Of a stretch of 46,588 bases of DNA, positions 27,183 through 35,623 are shown piece by piece (the stretch's first letter is position 1; each line of letters opens with the position of its first letter). This stretch comes from an uncultured Pseudoxanthomonas sp. GTDB lineage: Bacteria > Pseudomonadota > Gammaproteobacteria > Xanthomonadales > Xanthomonadaceae. Both the position numbers and the translations under genes were made by a program. Below the pieces are notes generated by a model. That model was not told the origin of the DNA, made no database searches, and was given only the letters and a program-made list of their open reading frames with translations. The stretch covers positions 1-46,588 of the forward strand of contig NZ_CAMPJD010000037.1 of the NCBI RefSeq assembly GCF_946886695.1. Direction: 5' to 3'.

Positions 27183-28244
27183 ATGGGCATCAAGATCGAA
27201 CACCTGGGAAAGCGGTTCGGCGACTTCAAGGCGCTGGACGATGTATCGCTCGACATCCGCCAGGGCGAACTGCTGGCGCTGCTGGGGCCGTCGGGGTCCG
27301 GCAAGACGACGCTGCTGCGCGTGATCGCCGGACTCGAACATGCGGACGGTGGACGCGTGCTGTTCGATGGCGAGGACGCGACCCGCCTCAGCGTGCAGGC
27401 GCGGCGCGCGGGTTTCGTGTTCCAGCACTACGCACTGTTCCGCCACCTGACGGTGGAGGAGAACATCGCCTTCGGCCTGCGCGTGCGGCGCGGCCGCGAG
27501 CGGATGCGTGATGCCACCATCCGCGCGCGCGTCGCGGAACTGCTTTCGCTCGTGCAATTGGACGGATTCGGCAAGCGATATCCGGCGCAGCTGTCAGGCG
27601 GCCAGCGGCAGCGCGTGGCGTTGGCGCGTGCGCTGGCGATAGAGCCGCGCGTGCTGTTGCTCGATGAGCCTTTCGGTGCACTCGATGCGCAGGTCCGCAG
27701 GGATCTGCGTCGCTGGCTTCGGGAACTGCATGACCGCACGGGTCTGACCACCGTGTTCGTGACGCATGACCAGGAAGAAGCACTTGAACTGGCCGATCGT
27801 GTGGCGATCCTCAACCGGGGGCGCATCGAACAACTCGGCAGTCCGGCTGATACCTATGATGCGCCGGCCTCGCCCTTCGTCTACTCCTTCGTCGGTGCGG
27901 TGAATCGCCTGCCCGCGCACTGGGAAGCAGGCGCGCTGCAGGCTGCAGGGTTGCCAATGCGGTCGCGTGAGCAGGCGGGGCAGGGGCAGGCCGAGGTCTT
28001 CGTGCGCCCCGAAGACCTGCAGGTAGTGGAAGAGGGTCCCGGCTGGCCGGCGACGATCATCGGCGCACAGCGGAACGGTCCGCGCCTGCGCCTGCGGGCG
28101 CGGCTCCAGGGCGATGCCATCGAGGTCGATGTGGACTTGCCCGCCGACCGCGAGAGCCCGGCAACGGCTCCTGGACAGCTGGTGCGCCTGGCACCAAAAC
28201 GGTTCGGATGGTTTCCCCGAAACGGTGCGAAGGCACCAACGTGA
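27183..28244 (+). CDS. cysA: Sulfate ABC transporter ATP-binding protein CysA
   Basis: The 353-residue product carries Walker [10 protein letters not shown] (about 35), Q-loop FVFQHYALF, signature [15 protein letters not shown], Walker [13 protein letters not shown] and the H-loop [16 protein letters not shown]-terminal TOBE-like domain (about 240-353) follows, with [11 protein letters not shown]. It energises sulfate import with CysT and CysW, the last gene of the porin-sbp-cysT-cysW-cysA block. GAGAAGG precedes the ATG. No terminator was seen in the first 60 bases downstream. Confidence 0.95.
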   Translation: MGIKIEHLGKRFGDFKALDDVSLDIRQGELLALLGPSGSGKTTLLRVIAGLEHADGGRVLFDGEDATRLSVQARRAGFVFQHYALFRHLTVEENIAFGLRVRRGRERMRDATIRARVAELLSLVQLDGFGKRYPAQLSGGQRQRVALARALAIEPRVLLLDEPFGALDAQVRRDLRRWLRELHDRTGLTTVFVTHDQEEALELADRVAILNRGRIEQLGSPADTYDAPASPFVYSFVGAVNRLPAHWEAGALQAAGLPMRSREQAGQGQAEVFVRPEDLQVVEEGPGWPATIIGAQRNGPRLRLRARLQGDAIEVDVDLPADRESPATAPGQLVRLAPKRFGWFPRNGAKAPT

Positions 28245-28264
28245 TGCGATGTAAGCTGCTGAAT

Positions 28265-28336
28265 TAATTGAAAAAGAAACCAATTATCCGGTATGCGGAC
28301 AGGCACTTGACGTCGACGATTGTTGCGGCGCACTAT
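28265..28336 (+). promoter_or_regulatory. AT-rich palindrome and promoter of the TorF-type porin gene
   Basis: TAATTG (28265-28270) and CAATTA (28281-28286) form an inverted repeat in an unusually AT-rich patch. Downstream lies a -35-like TTGACG (28307-28312), an 18-base spacer and a -10-like CACTAT (28331-28336). This would start transcription about 95 bases before the porin ATG at 28439. The palindrome could be an operator for it. Confidence 0.5.
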
Positions 28337-28438
28337 CGGGGCGCAGTTAAAAAACCGTGAAGCTGCGATTACGGTCTCACGACCGGCATCACCGCCACGC
28401 CAGCCGCCACCGTCCGCCCATCGACCAGGAGAATCCGG

Positions 28439-29185
28439 ATGAAGCCCGTCAAGCTCTGCACCGCCCTTGCCACTGCCCTGTTGCTGGCGCTTCCGCTGTC
28501 CGCCTTCGCCCAGGATGCCGAGGAAGAAGCGTCCTCCCCGTTCAGCGCGACCTTCGCGGTGACGACGGACTACGTGTTCCGCGGCGTGTCCCAGACCGAC
28601 AACGAACCCGCATTCCAGGCCGGTGCCAGCTATTCCGCGCCCTTCGGCCTGTATGCGGGCGTATGGGCGTCGAACGTGGATTTCGGAGAGGGTGGCCCTG
28701 ACTATGAGGTCGACTACTACGTCGGCTGGAACAAGGATCTCAACGACAGTTGGAACCTGGACTTGGGCGTGAACCGCTACACCTATGAAAGCGCTTCCGA
28801 TGGGTACGGGGATATCGACTACAACGAATACATCGCGAAGGTGACCTGGAGTGGCCCCGTGACCGTGGGCGGCATCCTCGCTTACGCCGACGACTACAGC
28901 AACACCGGCGCGGAAGAAATCTATGCGGGCCTGTCGGCCAGCTACGACATCGGCGATTCGGGCTTCTCGGTGGGCGCCACCACGGGCTATACCTCCATCG
29001 ATGCCGGCAGCGATGGCCGCGCCGACTTCTACGATGGCTCCGTTACCCTCTCCAAGGGCTTCGGTCCTGCGACGGCGACGCTGGGCTACTACGACACCTT
29101 CGGTTCGGACGCATCCGAACTGCGTCGTGGCTCGGACATCTACAAGCCGGGCGTGGTATTCACGATTGCCGTTGCCGTTCCCTGA
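28439..29185 (+). CDS. TorF-family putative porin
   Basis: The 248-residue product has a signal peptide (1-25, ending SAFA) followed by an acidic start and the family opening FAVTTDYVFRGVSQTDNEPA, which I recognise from the TorF/Gcw_chp group of small outer-membrane barrels. Alternating strands (YEVDYYVGWNKDLN, GVVFTIAVAVP at the end) fit a 12-14-strand barrel. The substrate is not known; related genes often sit near nutrient or metal uptake genes. It follows cysA by 194 bases but has its own likely promoter and terminator. Confidence 0.87.
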   Translation: MKPVKLCTALATALLLALPLSAFAQDAEEEASSPFSATFAVTTDYVFRGVSQTDNEPAFQAGASYSAPFGLYAGVWASNVDFGEGGPDYEVDYYVGWNKDLNDSWNLDLGVNRYTYESASDGYGDIDYNEYIAKVTWSGPVTVGGILAYADDYSNTGAEEIYAGLSASYDIGDSGFSVGATTGYTSIDAGSDGRADFYDGSVTLSKGFGPATATLGYYDTFGSDASELRRGSDIYKPGVVFTIAVAVP

Positions 29186-29198
29186 TAGGGCATGACGC

Positions 29199-29226
29199 AA
29201 AAAAGGCGCCGCAAGGCGCCTTTTTT
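29199..29226. terminator. Bidirectional intrinsic terminator
   Basis: Six A residues, GGCGCC, the GCAA loop, GGCGCC and six T residues form a symmetrical terminator. It lies between the convergent TorF porin gene (stop 29185) and tdh (stop 29246) and should end both transcripts. Confidence 0.93.
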
Positions 29227-29245
29227 GTGGGTGCCGGGATGCGGA

Positions 29246-30280
29246 TCAATTCCAGCTCAACACCACCTTGCCGGCCTTGCCCTGTTCCATCAGGTCGAAG
29301 CCCTTCTGGAAATCGTCGATCGGCAGCTGGTGCGTCAGCACCTTGCCCAGCGGGAAGCCGCTCAGCACGAGCTGCGTCATCTTGTACCAGGTCTCGTACA
29401 TCCTGCGGCCGTAGATGCCCTGCACCGTGAGGCCCTTGAAGATGATGCGGTCCCAGTCCACACCGGCGCCCTTGGGCAGGATGCCGAGCAGCGCGATCTT
29501 GCCGCCGTGGTACATGCAGTCGAGCATGTCGTTGAAGGCGCGCGGATTGCCGCTCATCTCCAGGCCCACGTCGAAGCCTTCCATGTGCAGGTCGGCCATC
29601 ACGTCCTTGAGCGACTGATTGGCCACGTTGACCACGCGGGTCGCGCCCATGTCGGCGGCCAGCTTCAGGCGGAAGTCGTTCACGTCGGTGACCACCACAT
29701 TGCGCGCGCCGATGTGCTTGCAGATGCCGGCGGCAATGATGCCGATGGGGCCCGCGCCAGTGATCAGCACGTCTTCGCCGACCACGTCGAACTCCAGCGC
29801 GCAGTGCGCCGCGTTGCCGTAGGGGTCGAAGAATGCCGCCAGTTCCGACGGAATCTGGTCCGGAATTGGCCACAGGTTGCTGGCCGGCATGACCATGTAT
29901 TCGGCGAAGGCGCCGTTGCGGTTCACGCCGATGCCCACGGTGTTCGGACACAGGTGCTGGCGACCGCCGCGGCAGTTGCGGCAGTGGCCGCAGACGATGT
30001 GGCCCTCGGCCGACACGCGCTGGCCGACCTCGTAGCCGGTCACGGCGGAACCGAGCTGCGCGATGCGGCCCACGAACTCGTGGCCGATGGTCAGGCCCGG
30101 CTTGATGGTGCGCTGGCTCCACTCATCCCACAGGTAGATATGCAGGTCGGTGCCGCAGATGGCGGTCTTCTCCAGCTTGATCAACACCTCGTTGGGGCCG
30201 GGCTGCGGGACGGGCAGCTCCTCCATCCAGATGCCCTTGCCGGCCTCGCGCTTCACCAGCGCCTTCATCGTCTGTGCCAT
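29246..30280 (-). CDS. tdh: L-threonine 3-dehydrogenase
   Basis: The 344-residue product is a zinc MDR dehydrogenase. Catalytic zinc ligands are Cys42 ([10 protein letters not shown]) and His67-Glu68 (IGHEFVG), structural-zinc cysteines are 97, 100, 103 and 111 ([10 protein letters not shown]), and the NAD motif is [24 protein letters not shown] is diagnostic of Tdh. It oxidises threonine to 2-amino-3-ketobutyrate, which Kbl then cleaves. I start at 30280 ([10 protein letters not shown]); the internal ATG at 30268 matches the E. coli start and is equally possible. The partner kbl is on the same strand but separated by the sulfate/porin block. Confidence 0.95.
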   Translation of the reverse strand: MAQTMKALVKREAGKGIWMEELPVPQPGPNEVLIKLEKTAICGTDLHIYLWDEWSQRTIKPGLTIGHEFVGRIAQLGSAVTGYEVGQRVSAEGHIVCGHCRNCRGGRQHLCPNTVGIGVNRNGAFAEYMVMPASNLWPIPDQIPSELAAFFDPYGNAAHCALEFDVVGEDVLITGAGPIGIIAAGICKHIGARNVVVTDVNDFRLKLAADMGATRVVNVANQSLKDVMADLHMEGFDVGLEMSGNPRAFNDMLDCMYHGGKIALLGILPKGAGVDWDRIIFKGLTVQGIYGRRMYETWYKMTQLVLSGFPLGKVLTHQLPIDDFQKGFDLMEQGKAGKVVLSWN

Positions 30281-30461
30281 CGGACGTCGATCCAGGTAAA
30301 TGAGGGCGCGGATTATACGCCCGGTCCCCGGCGGCCCTGTTGCGCCGCCTCTTGACAGGGGCGGCGCGCGACGTTTCCCGGCAGCGTAGGACATAAGTCA
30401 TGGTCGGCGCGGATGACGGGTTCATTACAATCGGAATTTTCCTGCCAGTCCCGGGGTTTCC

Positions 30462-32630
30462 ATGCGTCCGAACCTGCTCGCCGCCGCCATCGCGGTCCCG
30501 TTGTCCCTGCTCGCCGCCCAGATCGCCCAGGCGGGCGAGGGCATGTGGGTGCCGCAGCAACTGCCCGAGATCGCCGGGCCGCTGAAGAAGGCTGGCCTGA
30601 AGTTGTCGCCGCAGCAGCTTTCCAACCTGACCGGCGACCCGATGGGCGCGGTGGTCGCACTGGGCGGCTGCACCGCCAGCTTCGTCTCGCCGAATGGCCT
30701 GGTGGTCACCAACCACCACTGCGCCTACGGCGCCATCCAGCTGAACTCCAGCGCCGAGAACAACCTGATCAAGAACGGCTTCAACGCGCCGACGACAGGC
30801 GATGAAGTCAGCGCAGGGCCGAACGCGCGCGTGTTCGTGCTGGACGAGATCACCGACGTGACGAAGGACGCGCAGGCGGCCATCGCCTCCGCCGGCGGCG
30901 ATGCGCTGGCGCGCACCAAGGCGCTGGAGACATTCGAGAAGAAGCTGATCGCCGACTGCGAAGCCGACGCTGGTTTCCGCTGCCGCCTCTACAGCTTCTC
31001 CGGCGGCAACACCTACCGCCTGTTCAAGAATCTGGAGATCAAGGACGTGCGCCTGGCGTACGCGCCCCCAGGCAGCGTGGGCAAGTACGGCGGCGACATC
31101 GACAACTGGATGTGGCCGCGCCACACCGGTGACTTCGCGTTCTACCGTGCCTACGTGGGCAAGGACGGCAAGCCGGCCGCGTTCTCCAAGGACAACGTGC
31201 CGTACCAGCCGAAGCATTGGTTGAAGTTCGCCGACCAGCCGCTGGGCGAGGGCGATTTCGTCATGGTGGCGGGCTATCCGGGTTCGACCAACCGCTACGC
31301 GCTGGCGGCCGAGTTCGACAACACCGCGCAGTGGACCTATCCGACCATCGCGCGTCACTACAAGAACCAGATCGCGATGGTGCAGGAAGCCGGCAAGAAG
31401 AACGCCGACATCCAGGTGAAGTACGCCGCCACCATGGCCGGCTGGAACAACACCAGCAAGAACTACGACGGCCAGCTGGAAGGCTTCAAGCGCATCGATG
31501 CCGCGGGCCAGAAACAGCGCGAGGAAGCCGCCGTGCTGGGCTGGTTGAAGGGACAGGGCGCCAAGGGCCAGCCGGCGCTCGACGCGCATGCGAAGTTGCT
31601 CGCGCTGCTGGAGCAGAACAAGGCCACGCGCGAGCGCGACCTGACCCTGGCGCTGTTCAACAACACCGCGATGCTGGGCTCCGCCTCGCAGCTGTACCGC
31701 CTGTCGATCGAACGCGAAAAGCCGAATGCCGAACGCGAATCCGGCTACCAGGAACGCGACCTGCCGGCCATCGAGGGCGGCCTGAAGCAGCTCGAGCGCC
31801 GCTACGTGGCCGCGATGGATCGACAGTTGCAGGAATACTGGTTGAACGAATACATCAAGCTGCCCGCCGGCCAACGCGTCGCCGCGATCGATGCATGGCT
31901 GGGCGGCAACGATGCCGCGGCGGTGAAACGCGCGCTCGACCGGCTGGCTGGCACGAAGCTCGGCAGCACGGAAGAGCGGCTGAAGTGGTTTGCCGCCGAC
32001 CGCAAGGCGTTCGAGGCCAGCAACGACCCGGCGATCCAGTACGCAGTCGCGGTAATGCCGACGCTGTTGAAGCTCGAGCAGGAGCGCAAGACGCGCGCCG
32101 GCGAGAACCTGGCCGCGCGCCCGGTCTACCTGCAGGCGCTGGCCGACTACAAGAAGAGCCAGGGCGAGTTCGTCTATCCCGACGCCAACCTGTCCTTGCG
32201 CATCACCTTCGGTAACGTGATGGGCTACGCGCCGAAGGACGGCGTGGAGTACACCCCGTTCACTACGCTGGAAGGCGTGGTGGCCAAGGAGACCGGGCAG
32301 GATCCGTTCGATTCGCCGAAGGCGCTGCTTGATGCGGTGGCCGCCAAGCGTTACGGCGGACTGGAGGACAAGCGCATCGGCTCGGTACCGGTGAATTACC
32401 TGTCCGACCTGGACATCACCGGCGGCAACTCCGGTTCGCCGGTGCTGGACGCGCACGGCAAGCTGGTGGGCCTGGCCTTCGACGGCAACTGGGAATCGGT
32501 CAGCTCCAACTGGGTGTTCGATCCGGAGATGACCCGCATGATCGCCGTCGATGGCCGCTACCTGCGCTGGATCATGCAGGAGGTCTATCCCGCGCCGCAG
32601 CTGCTGAAGGAAATGGGCGTCGGCAAGTAA
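30462..32630 (+). CDS. S46-family dipeptidyl peptidase, DAP BII/DPP7-like
   Basis: The 722-residue product has a 24-residue signal peptide (ending AQIAQA) and the S46 serine peptidase layout: His86 in VVTNHHCAYG, Asp224 in RHTGDFAFYRA and Ser657 in GGNSGSPV. Asn215/Trp216 and Asp674, the N-terminus-binding residues known in the family, are also in place. These positions and the length equal those reported for DAP BII of Pseudoxanthomonas mexicana. Gly675 in LAFDGN, where DPP11 enzymes have Arg, predicts preference for hydrophobic or neutral P1 residues. It removes dipeptides from peptide N-termini in the periplasm, probably feeding amino acid catabolism. It is monocistronic with a hairpin behind it. 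Confidence 0.96.
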   Translation: MRPNLLAAAIAVPLSLLAAQIAQAGEGMWVPQQLPEIAGPLKKAGLKLSPQQLSNLTGDPMGAVVALGGCTASFVSPNGLVVTNHHCAYGAIQLNSSAENNLIKNGFNAPTTGDEVSAGPNARVFVLDEITDVTKDAQAAIASAGGDALARTKALETFEKKLIADCEADAGFRCRLYSFSGGNTYRLFKNLEIKDVRLAYAPPGSVGKYGGDIDNWMWPRHTGDFAFYRAYVGKDGKPAAFSKDNVPYQPKHWLKFADQPLGEGDFVMVAGYPGSTNRYALAAEFDNTAQWTYPTIARHYKNQIAMVQEAGKKNADIQVKYAATMAGWNNTSKNYDGQLEGFKRIDAAGQKQREEAAVLGWLKGQGAKGQPALDAHAKLLALLEQNKATRERDLTLALFNNTAMLGSASQLYRLSIEREKPNAERESGYQERDLPAIEGGLKQLERRYVAAMDRQLQEYWLNEYIKLPAGQRVAAIDAWLGGNDAAAVKRALDRLAGTKLGSTEERLKWFAADRKAFEASNDPAIQYAVAVMPTLLKLEQERKTRAGENLAARPVYLQALADYKKSQGEFVYPDANLSLRITFGNVMGYAPKDGVEYTPFTTLEGVVAKETGQDPFDSPKALLDAVAAKRYGGLEDKRIGSVPVNYLSDLDITGGNSGSPVLDAHGKLVGLAFDGNWESVSSNWVFDPEMTRMIAVDGRYLRWIMQEVYPAPQLLKEMGVGK

Positions 32631-32659
32631 CACCTGCAACTTAGCCGGCAGGCACGAGG

Positions 32660-32684
32660 CGGGAGCGGGTATGATCCGCTCCCG
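32660..32684 (+). terminator. Probable terminator of the S46 peptidase gene
   Basis: CGGGAGCGG (32660-32668) and CCGCTCCCG (32676-32684) form a perfect 9-bp stem with a 7-base loop, followed by TCTTCGTTT rather than a clean T-run. It starts 30 bases after the stop. Confidence 0.65.
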
Positions 32685-32741
32685 TCTTCGTTTCCGATCA
32701 ACGAAAACGGGACCGCTTCCCTCGAATGGACACACCGACGC

Positions 32742-33386
32742 ATGCGCATCCTGCTTGCCCGCCATGGCGAAACGCCCTGGAACGCTGAAGGCCGCTACCA
32801 GGGCCAGATCGACATCCCCCTCTCACCGGTCGGGGAACGCCAAGCCACCGCGCTGGGCCAGCGGTTGAAGGACGTACGCATTGATCGCGCGGTGGCGTCG
32901 CCGCTGTCGCGCGCGCAGCTCACGGCGAAGCTGGCGCTGGGCGAGGCGCGCGCCGAGCTCTTGCAGACGGATGCGGACCTGCAGGAAATCGCCCATGGCG
33001 AATGGGAAGGCTTGCTGGCCAGCGAGATCCAGGACAAGGACCCGGCGCGTCTGCTCGCATGGCGCGAGGAGCCGGATACCGTCCTCATGCCGGGCGGCGA
33101 ATCGTTGCGCCAGGTGCTCGACCGTTCCTGGCGCGGCCTTGCGCGCGCCGCCGACGGACTGGGTGACGACGACACGCTGCTGATCGTGGCGCACGATGCG
33201 GTCAACCGCGTCCTGCTGTGCCGCATCCTGGGCCTGCCGATCGCGAAACTCTGGACGTTCCGCCAGGCCCCGACCACGCTCAACCTGCTGGAAGGCCCCT
33301 CGGTCGACCAGCTCGAAGTCGTGCGCCTCAACGACTGCGCGCACCACACGCCGTTTTTCGGCGAAGCGAAGCATCGGGCGCTGTAG
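32742..33386 (+). CDS. Histidine phosphatase family protein
   Basis: The 214-residue product is a phosphoglycerate mutase-like (branch 1) phosphatase. The catalytic LLARHGETPWN is at residues 4-14, the acid-bearing EIAHGEWEGL is in the middle and the second histidine is in LLIVAHDAVNRVLL. SPLSRAQLTAK supplies the arginine. The family includes GpmB, CobC/alpha-ribazole phosphatase and broad phosphatases; no cobalamin gene is nearby, so the substrate is open. It starts at the ATG at 32742, whose upstream bases lack a strong Shine-Dalgarno. Confidence 0.92.
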   Translation: MRILLARHGETPWNAEGRYQGQIDIPLSPVGERQATALGQRLKDVRIDRAVASPLSRAQLTAKLALGEARAELLQTDADLQEIAHGEWEGLLASEIQDKDPARLLAWREEPDTVLMPGGESLRQVLDRSWRGLARAADGLGDDDTLLIVAHDAVNRVLLCRILGLPIAKLWTFRQAPTTLNLLEGPSVDQLEVVRLNDCAHHTPFFGEAKHRAL

Positions 33387-33395
33387 CCGGTTCCG

Positions 33396-33417
33396 CGCCG
33401 CCCTCGCGTGGGCGGCG
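33396..33417. terminator. GC-rich hairpin after the phosphatase gene
   Basis: CGCCGCCC and GGGCGGCG form a perfect 8-bp stem with a 6-base loop, 10 bases after the phosphatase stop. There is no T-run, so it may serve as a Rho-independent-like pause or mRNA end stabiliser. Confidence 0.35.
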
Positions 33418-33486
33418 TGCCTCCGTCGGTGAGCAGGACCATCGGGTACGATGCGTTCCGCGAGCTGAGCCGAACGGGGGAATCCA

Positions 33487-34284
33487 ATGAAACGAATCTG
33501 GCTGTCCGCCCTGCTGGGCGTGATGCTGCCGTTCCAGGTGCTTGCCGACACCGCAGTGCGACGTGTCGATCCCCATGTCATCGAGTCGCCACCACCGCGT
33601 TACCCGCCTGAAGCTGCTCGCGGTGGCTTCGCGGGCGCCAGCGTATTGCTCCTCAGTATCTCGGCAGCGGGGCAGGTCACGGAGGTGCAGGTCGAACAGT
33701 CGGCCGGACATCCCGCCCTGGATGCGGCGGCGGTCGAAGCCGCGCGTGCCTGGAAGTTCGCACCCGCCATCGAGAACGGGCGCGCTGTCGCTTCGCGCGT
33801 CAGGATGCCGGTCGACTTCGGGCTGGGTGACGAGAATATCTACGATTCGTTCCTCGCGCAGATGACGTCCGCTGATCGGGTTTCCGTCGGGCCTGCTGAC
33901 GAGCACGGCCACCTGCCTGGCTACCTTCCGGATCCCCTGCCCATCCCCGGCGCCAATGCGGACGAAGCGATCACCCTCCTGCTGGAACGTGGCAATGCGC
34001 AACAGGTGCAGGGGATGCCGCCGGGCGTGGCGCTCTATGCGGTCGCCGATGGCAAGGAATACAGCCAATGGTGGATCCATGGGCGGGGAGCCTCCCGTTC
34101 TATCGTCAGGCGGCGGCTCGCCACGGATGGTCAGCGTGGTTTCTTGATGACGCGCGTGCTCTGCGGTGTTCCCGATAGCCATGATTGCCTGTTGCTGCAA
34201 GCCGCGGAGCAAGGTGCGCGCCCGCAGCGGGGCATCAAGCTGCCGCATTCACAGGACCCGATGCCGGTGGGTCGTTCGCCGTGA
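33487..34284 (+). CDS. TonB C-terminal-domain family protein
   Basis: The 265-residue product has a cleavable-looking signal peptide (1-20, ending QVLA) and then directly a TonB C-terminal-type domain (about 35-112: PPPRYPPEAARGGFAG, VTEVQVEQSAGHPALDAAAVEAARAW, FAPAIENGR). The rest (115-265) is unique, without a recognised domain. Unlike true TonB it has no proline-rich periplasm-spanning arm and no retained membrane anchor, so it is probably a periplasmic stand-alone form rather than an energy transducer. Its TGA overlaps the folC GTG as GTGA, giving translational coupling with a folate enzyme, for which no functional reason is apparent. Confidence 0.88.
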   Translation: MKRIWLSALLGVMLPFQVLADTAVRRVDPHVIESPPPRYPPEAARGGFAGASVLLLSISAAGQVTEVQVEQSAGHPALDAAAVEAARAWKFAPAIENGRAVASRVRMPVDFGLGDENIYDSFLAQMTSADRVSVGPADEHGHLPGYLPDPLPIPGANADEAITLLLERGNAQQVQGMPPGVALYAVADGKEYSQWWIHGRGASRSIVRRRLATDGQRGFLMTRVLCGVPDSHDCLLLQAAEQGARPQRGIKLPHSQDPMPVGRSP

Positions 34285-35555
34285 CCCGACCTCGCGATCT
34301 GCCGGCATGGCTCGCTTACATCGAGCAGCAGCACCCGAAGTCCATCGAGATGGGTTTGGAGCGCGTACGTGAAGTCGCTGCACGCCTTTCACTGGGCAGG
34401 CCCGCCGGACGTGTGATCACCGTCGGCGGCACCAACGGCAAGGGGTCGACCGTCGCCTTCATCGAGGCTATCGCGCGTGCTGCCGGCTGGAAGGTCGGCG
34501 CGTACACCTCGCCGCACCTGCTGCGTTACAACGAACGCGTCCGCGTCGACGGCGTCGACATCGATGACGACTCGCTGGTCGCTGCATTCGAGGCGGTGGA
34601 AGCGGCACGCGTCGACACGACGCTGACTTACTTCGAGTTCGGCACGCTGGCTGCGCTGCGGCTTTTCGAGCGTGCGGGGCTCGATCTGGCCGTGCTGGAA
34701 ATAGGACTGGGCGGACGACTCGACGCCGTCAACATCGTCGATCCAGATGTCGGCGTCATCACCACGGTCGACATCGACCACACCGACTGGCTGGGCAACG
34801 ATCGCGAGGCCATCGGCGCCGAGAAGGCGGGCATCGCGCGTGCCTGGAAGCCGCTGGTGCTTGGCGAAGTGGATTCGCCGTCCAGCGTGTTGCGCCATGC
34901 CTACGCCATCGGCGCGAATGCACTCCGGCTGGGTAGTGACTTCTTCCACGAACCCATCGACAGCCAGCGTTGGCGCTGGCGCGAAGTCGGGGCCGAACTG
35001 GAACTGCCGGTGCCCGCCTTGTCCGCGCCGTCGCAGCGTGCGAACGCGGCGACGGCGATCGCTGCGCTGCGCGCACTGCCGGGCGTGGTGATCGCTGACG
35101 AGGCTTTCGCTGCCGGCGTCGCGAAGGCCGCCCTGCCGGGTCGACTGCAGACGTTCGAGCGCGATGGCGTGCAGGTGGTGCTGGACGTAGGCCACAACCC
35201 CCAGGCGGCGCGCGAGCTTGCGTCATGGCTGCAAAGGAACCCGATAGCGGGCACCACCCGTGTCGTTTTCGCCGCGCTCGCCGACAAGGATGTCCACGGC
35301 ATCGCGGGTGCGGTCACCGATGCACCCCTGCGCTGGTTCCTGGCCGGCTTGATGGTCGGTCCGCGATCGCAGACTGCCGAACAGCTCGCGGCTCGGCTGC
35401 AGGGCGCTATCGGGGAGAGGGTGGATCTGCACGCCGGCGTGGCGGATGCGCTGCATGCCGCCCTCGAAGCGTCAGCGCCGCGCGATCGCGTGCTGGTGTT
35501 CGGCTCGTTCCATACCGTCGCCGACGCGTTACAGGTCCTGCATTCAGGTCGATGA
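34281..35555 (+). CDS. folC: Bifunctional folylpolyglutamate synthase / dihydrofolate synthase
   Basis: The 424-residue product is a Mur-ligase-fold enzyme: P-loop VGGTNGKGST at 48-57, GAYTSPHLLRYNERVRVDG for folate binding, EIGLGGRLDAVN and TTVDIDHTDWLG for metal and ATP, then a C-terminal glutamate-ligase domain with LDVGHNPQAARELASWL. It adds glutamate to dihydropteroate and to reduced folates. I take the GTG at 34281 (TRPRDLPAWLAYIEQQHPK) because it starts the family homology. The order folC-dedD-cvpA-purF is the conserved gammaproteobacterial arrangement (accD lies outside or elsewhere). Confidence 0.95.
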   Translation: MTRPRDLPAWLAYIEQQHPKSIEMGLERVREVAARLSLGRPAGRVITVGGTNGKGSTVAFIEAIARAAGWKVGAYTSPHLLRYNERVRVDGVDIDDDSLVAAFEAVEAARVDTTLTYFEFGTLAALRLFERAGLDLAVLEIGLGGRLDAVNIVDPDVGVITTVDIDHTDWLGNDREAIGAEKAGIARAWKPLVLGEVDSPSSVLRHAYAIGANALRLGSDFFHEPIDSQRWRWREVGAELELPVPALSAPSQRANAATAIAALRALPGVVIADEAFAAGVAKAALPGRLQTFERDGVQVVLDVGHNPQAARELASWLQRNPIAGTTRVVFAALADKDVHGIAGAVTDAPLRWFLAGLMVGPRSQTAEQLAARLQGAIGERVDLHAGVADALHAALEASAPRDRVLVFGSFHTVADALQVLHSGR

Positions 35556-35579
35556 CGGGGAGCGCGCCGATGCGCGCCG

Positions 35580-35585
35580 TATAAT
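35580..35585 (+). promoter_or_regulatory. Candidate -10 element before the SPOR protein gene
   Basis: A perfect TATAAT lies 38 bases before the dedD-like ATG in the 68-bp folC-dedD gap. No convincing -35 sits at 16-18 bases upstream (the nearest, ATGACG, is 22 bases away). It may provide an internal promoter for dedD-cvpA-purF. Confidence 0.4.
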
Positions 35586-35623
35586 CGCCGCGGCATTCCC
35601 GCCGCAGCTGCCCGTGGACCTGG

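Noticed and set aside
30123..32765. An 880-codon minus-strand open frame opposite the S46 peptidase
   Set aside because: The plus strand has a full catalytic triad and signal peptide; the antisense product has no recognisable content.
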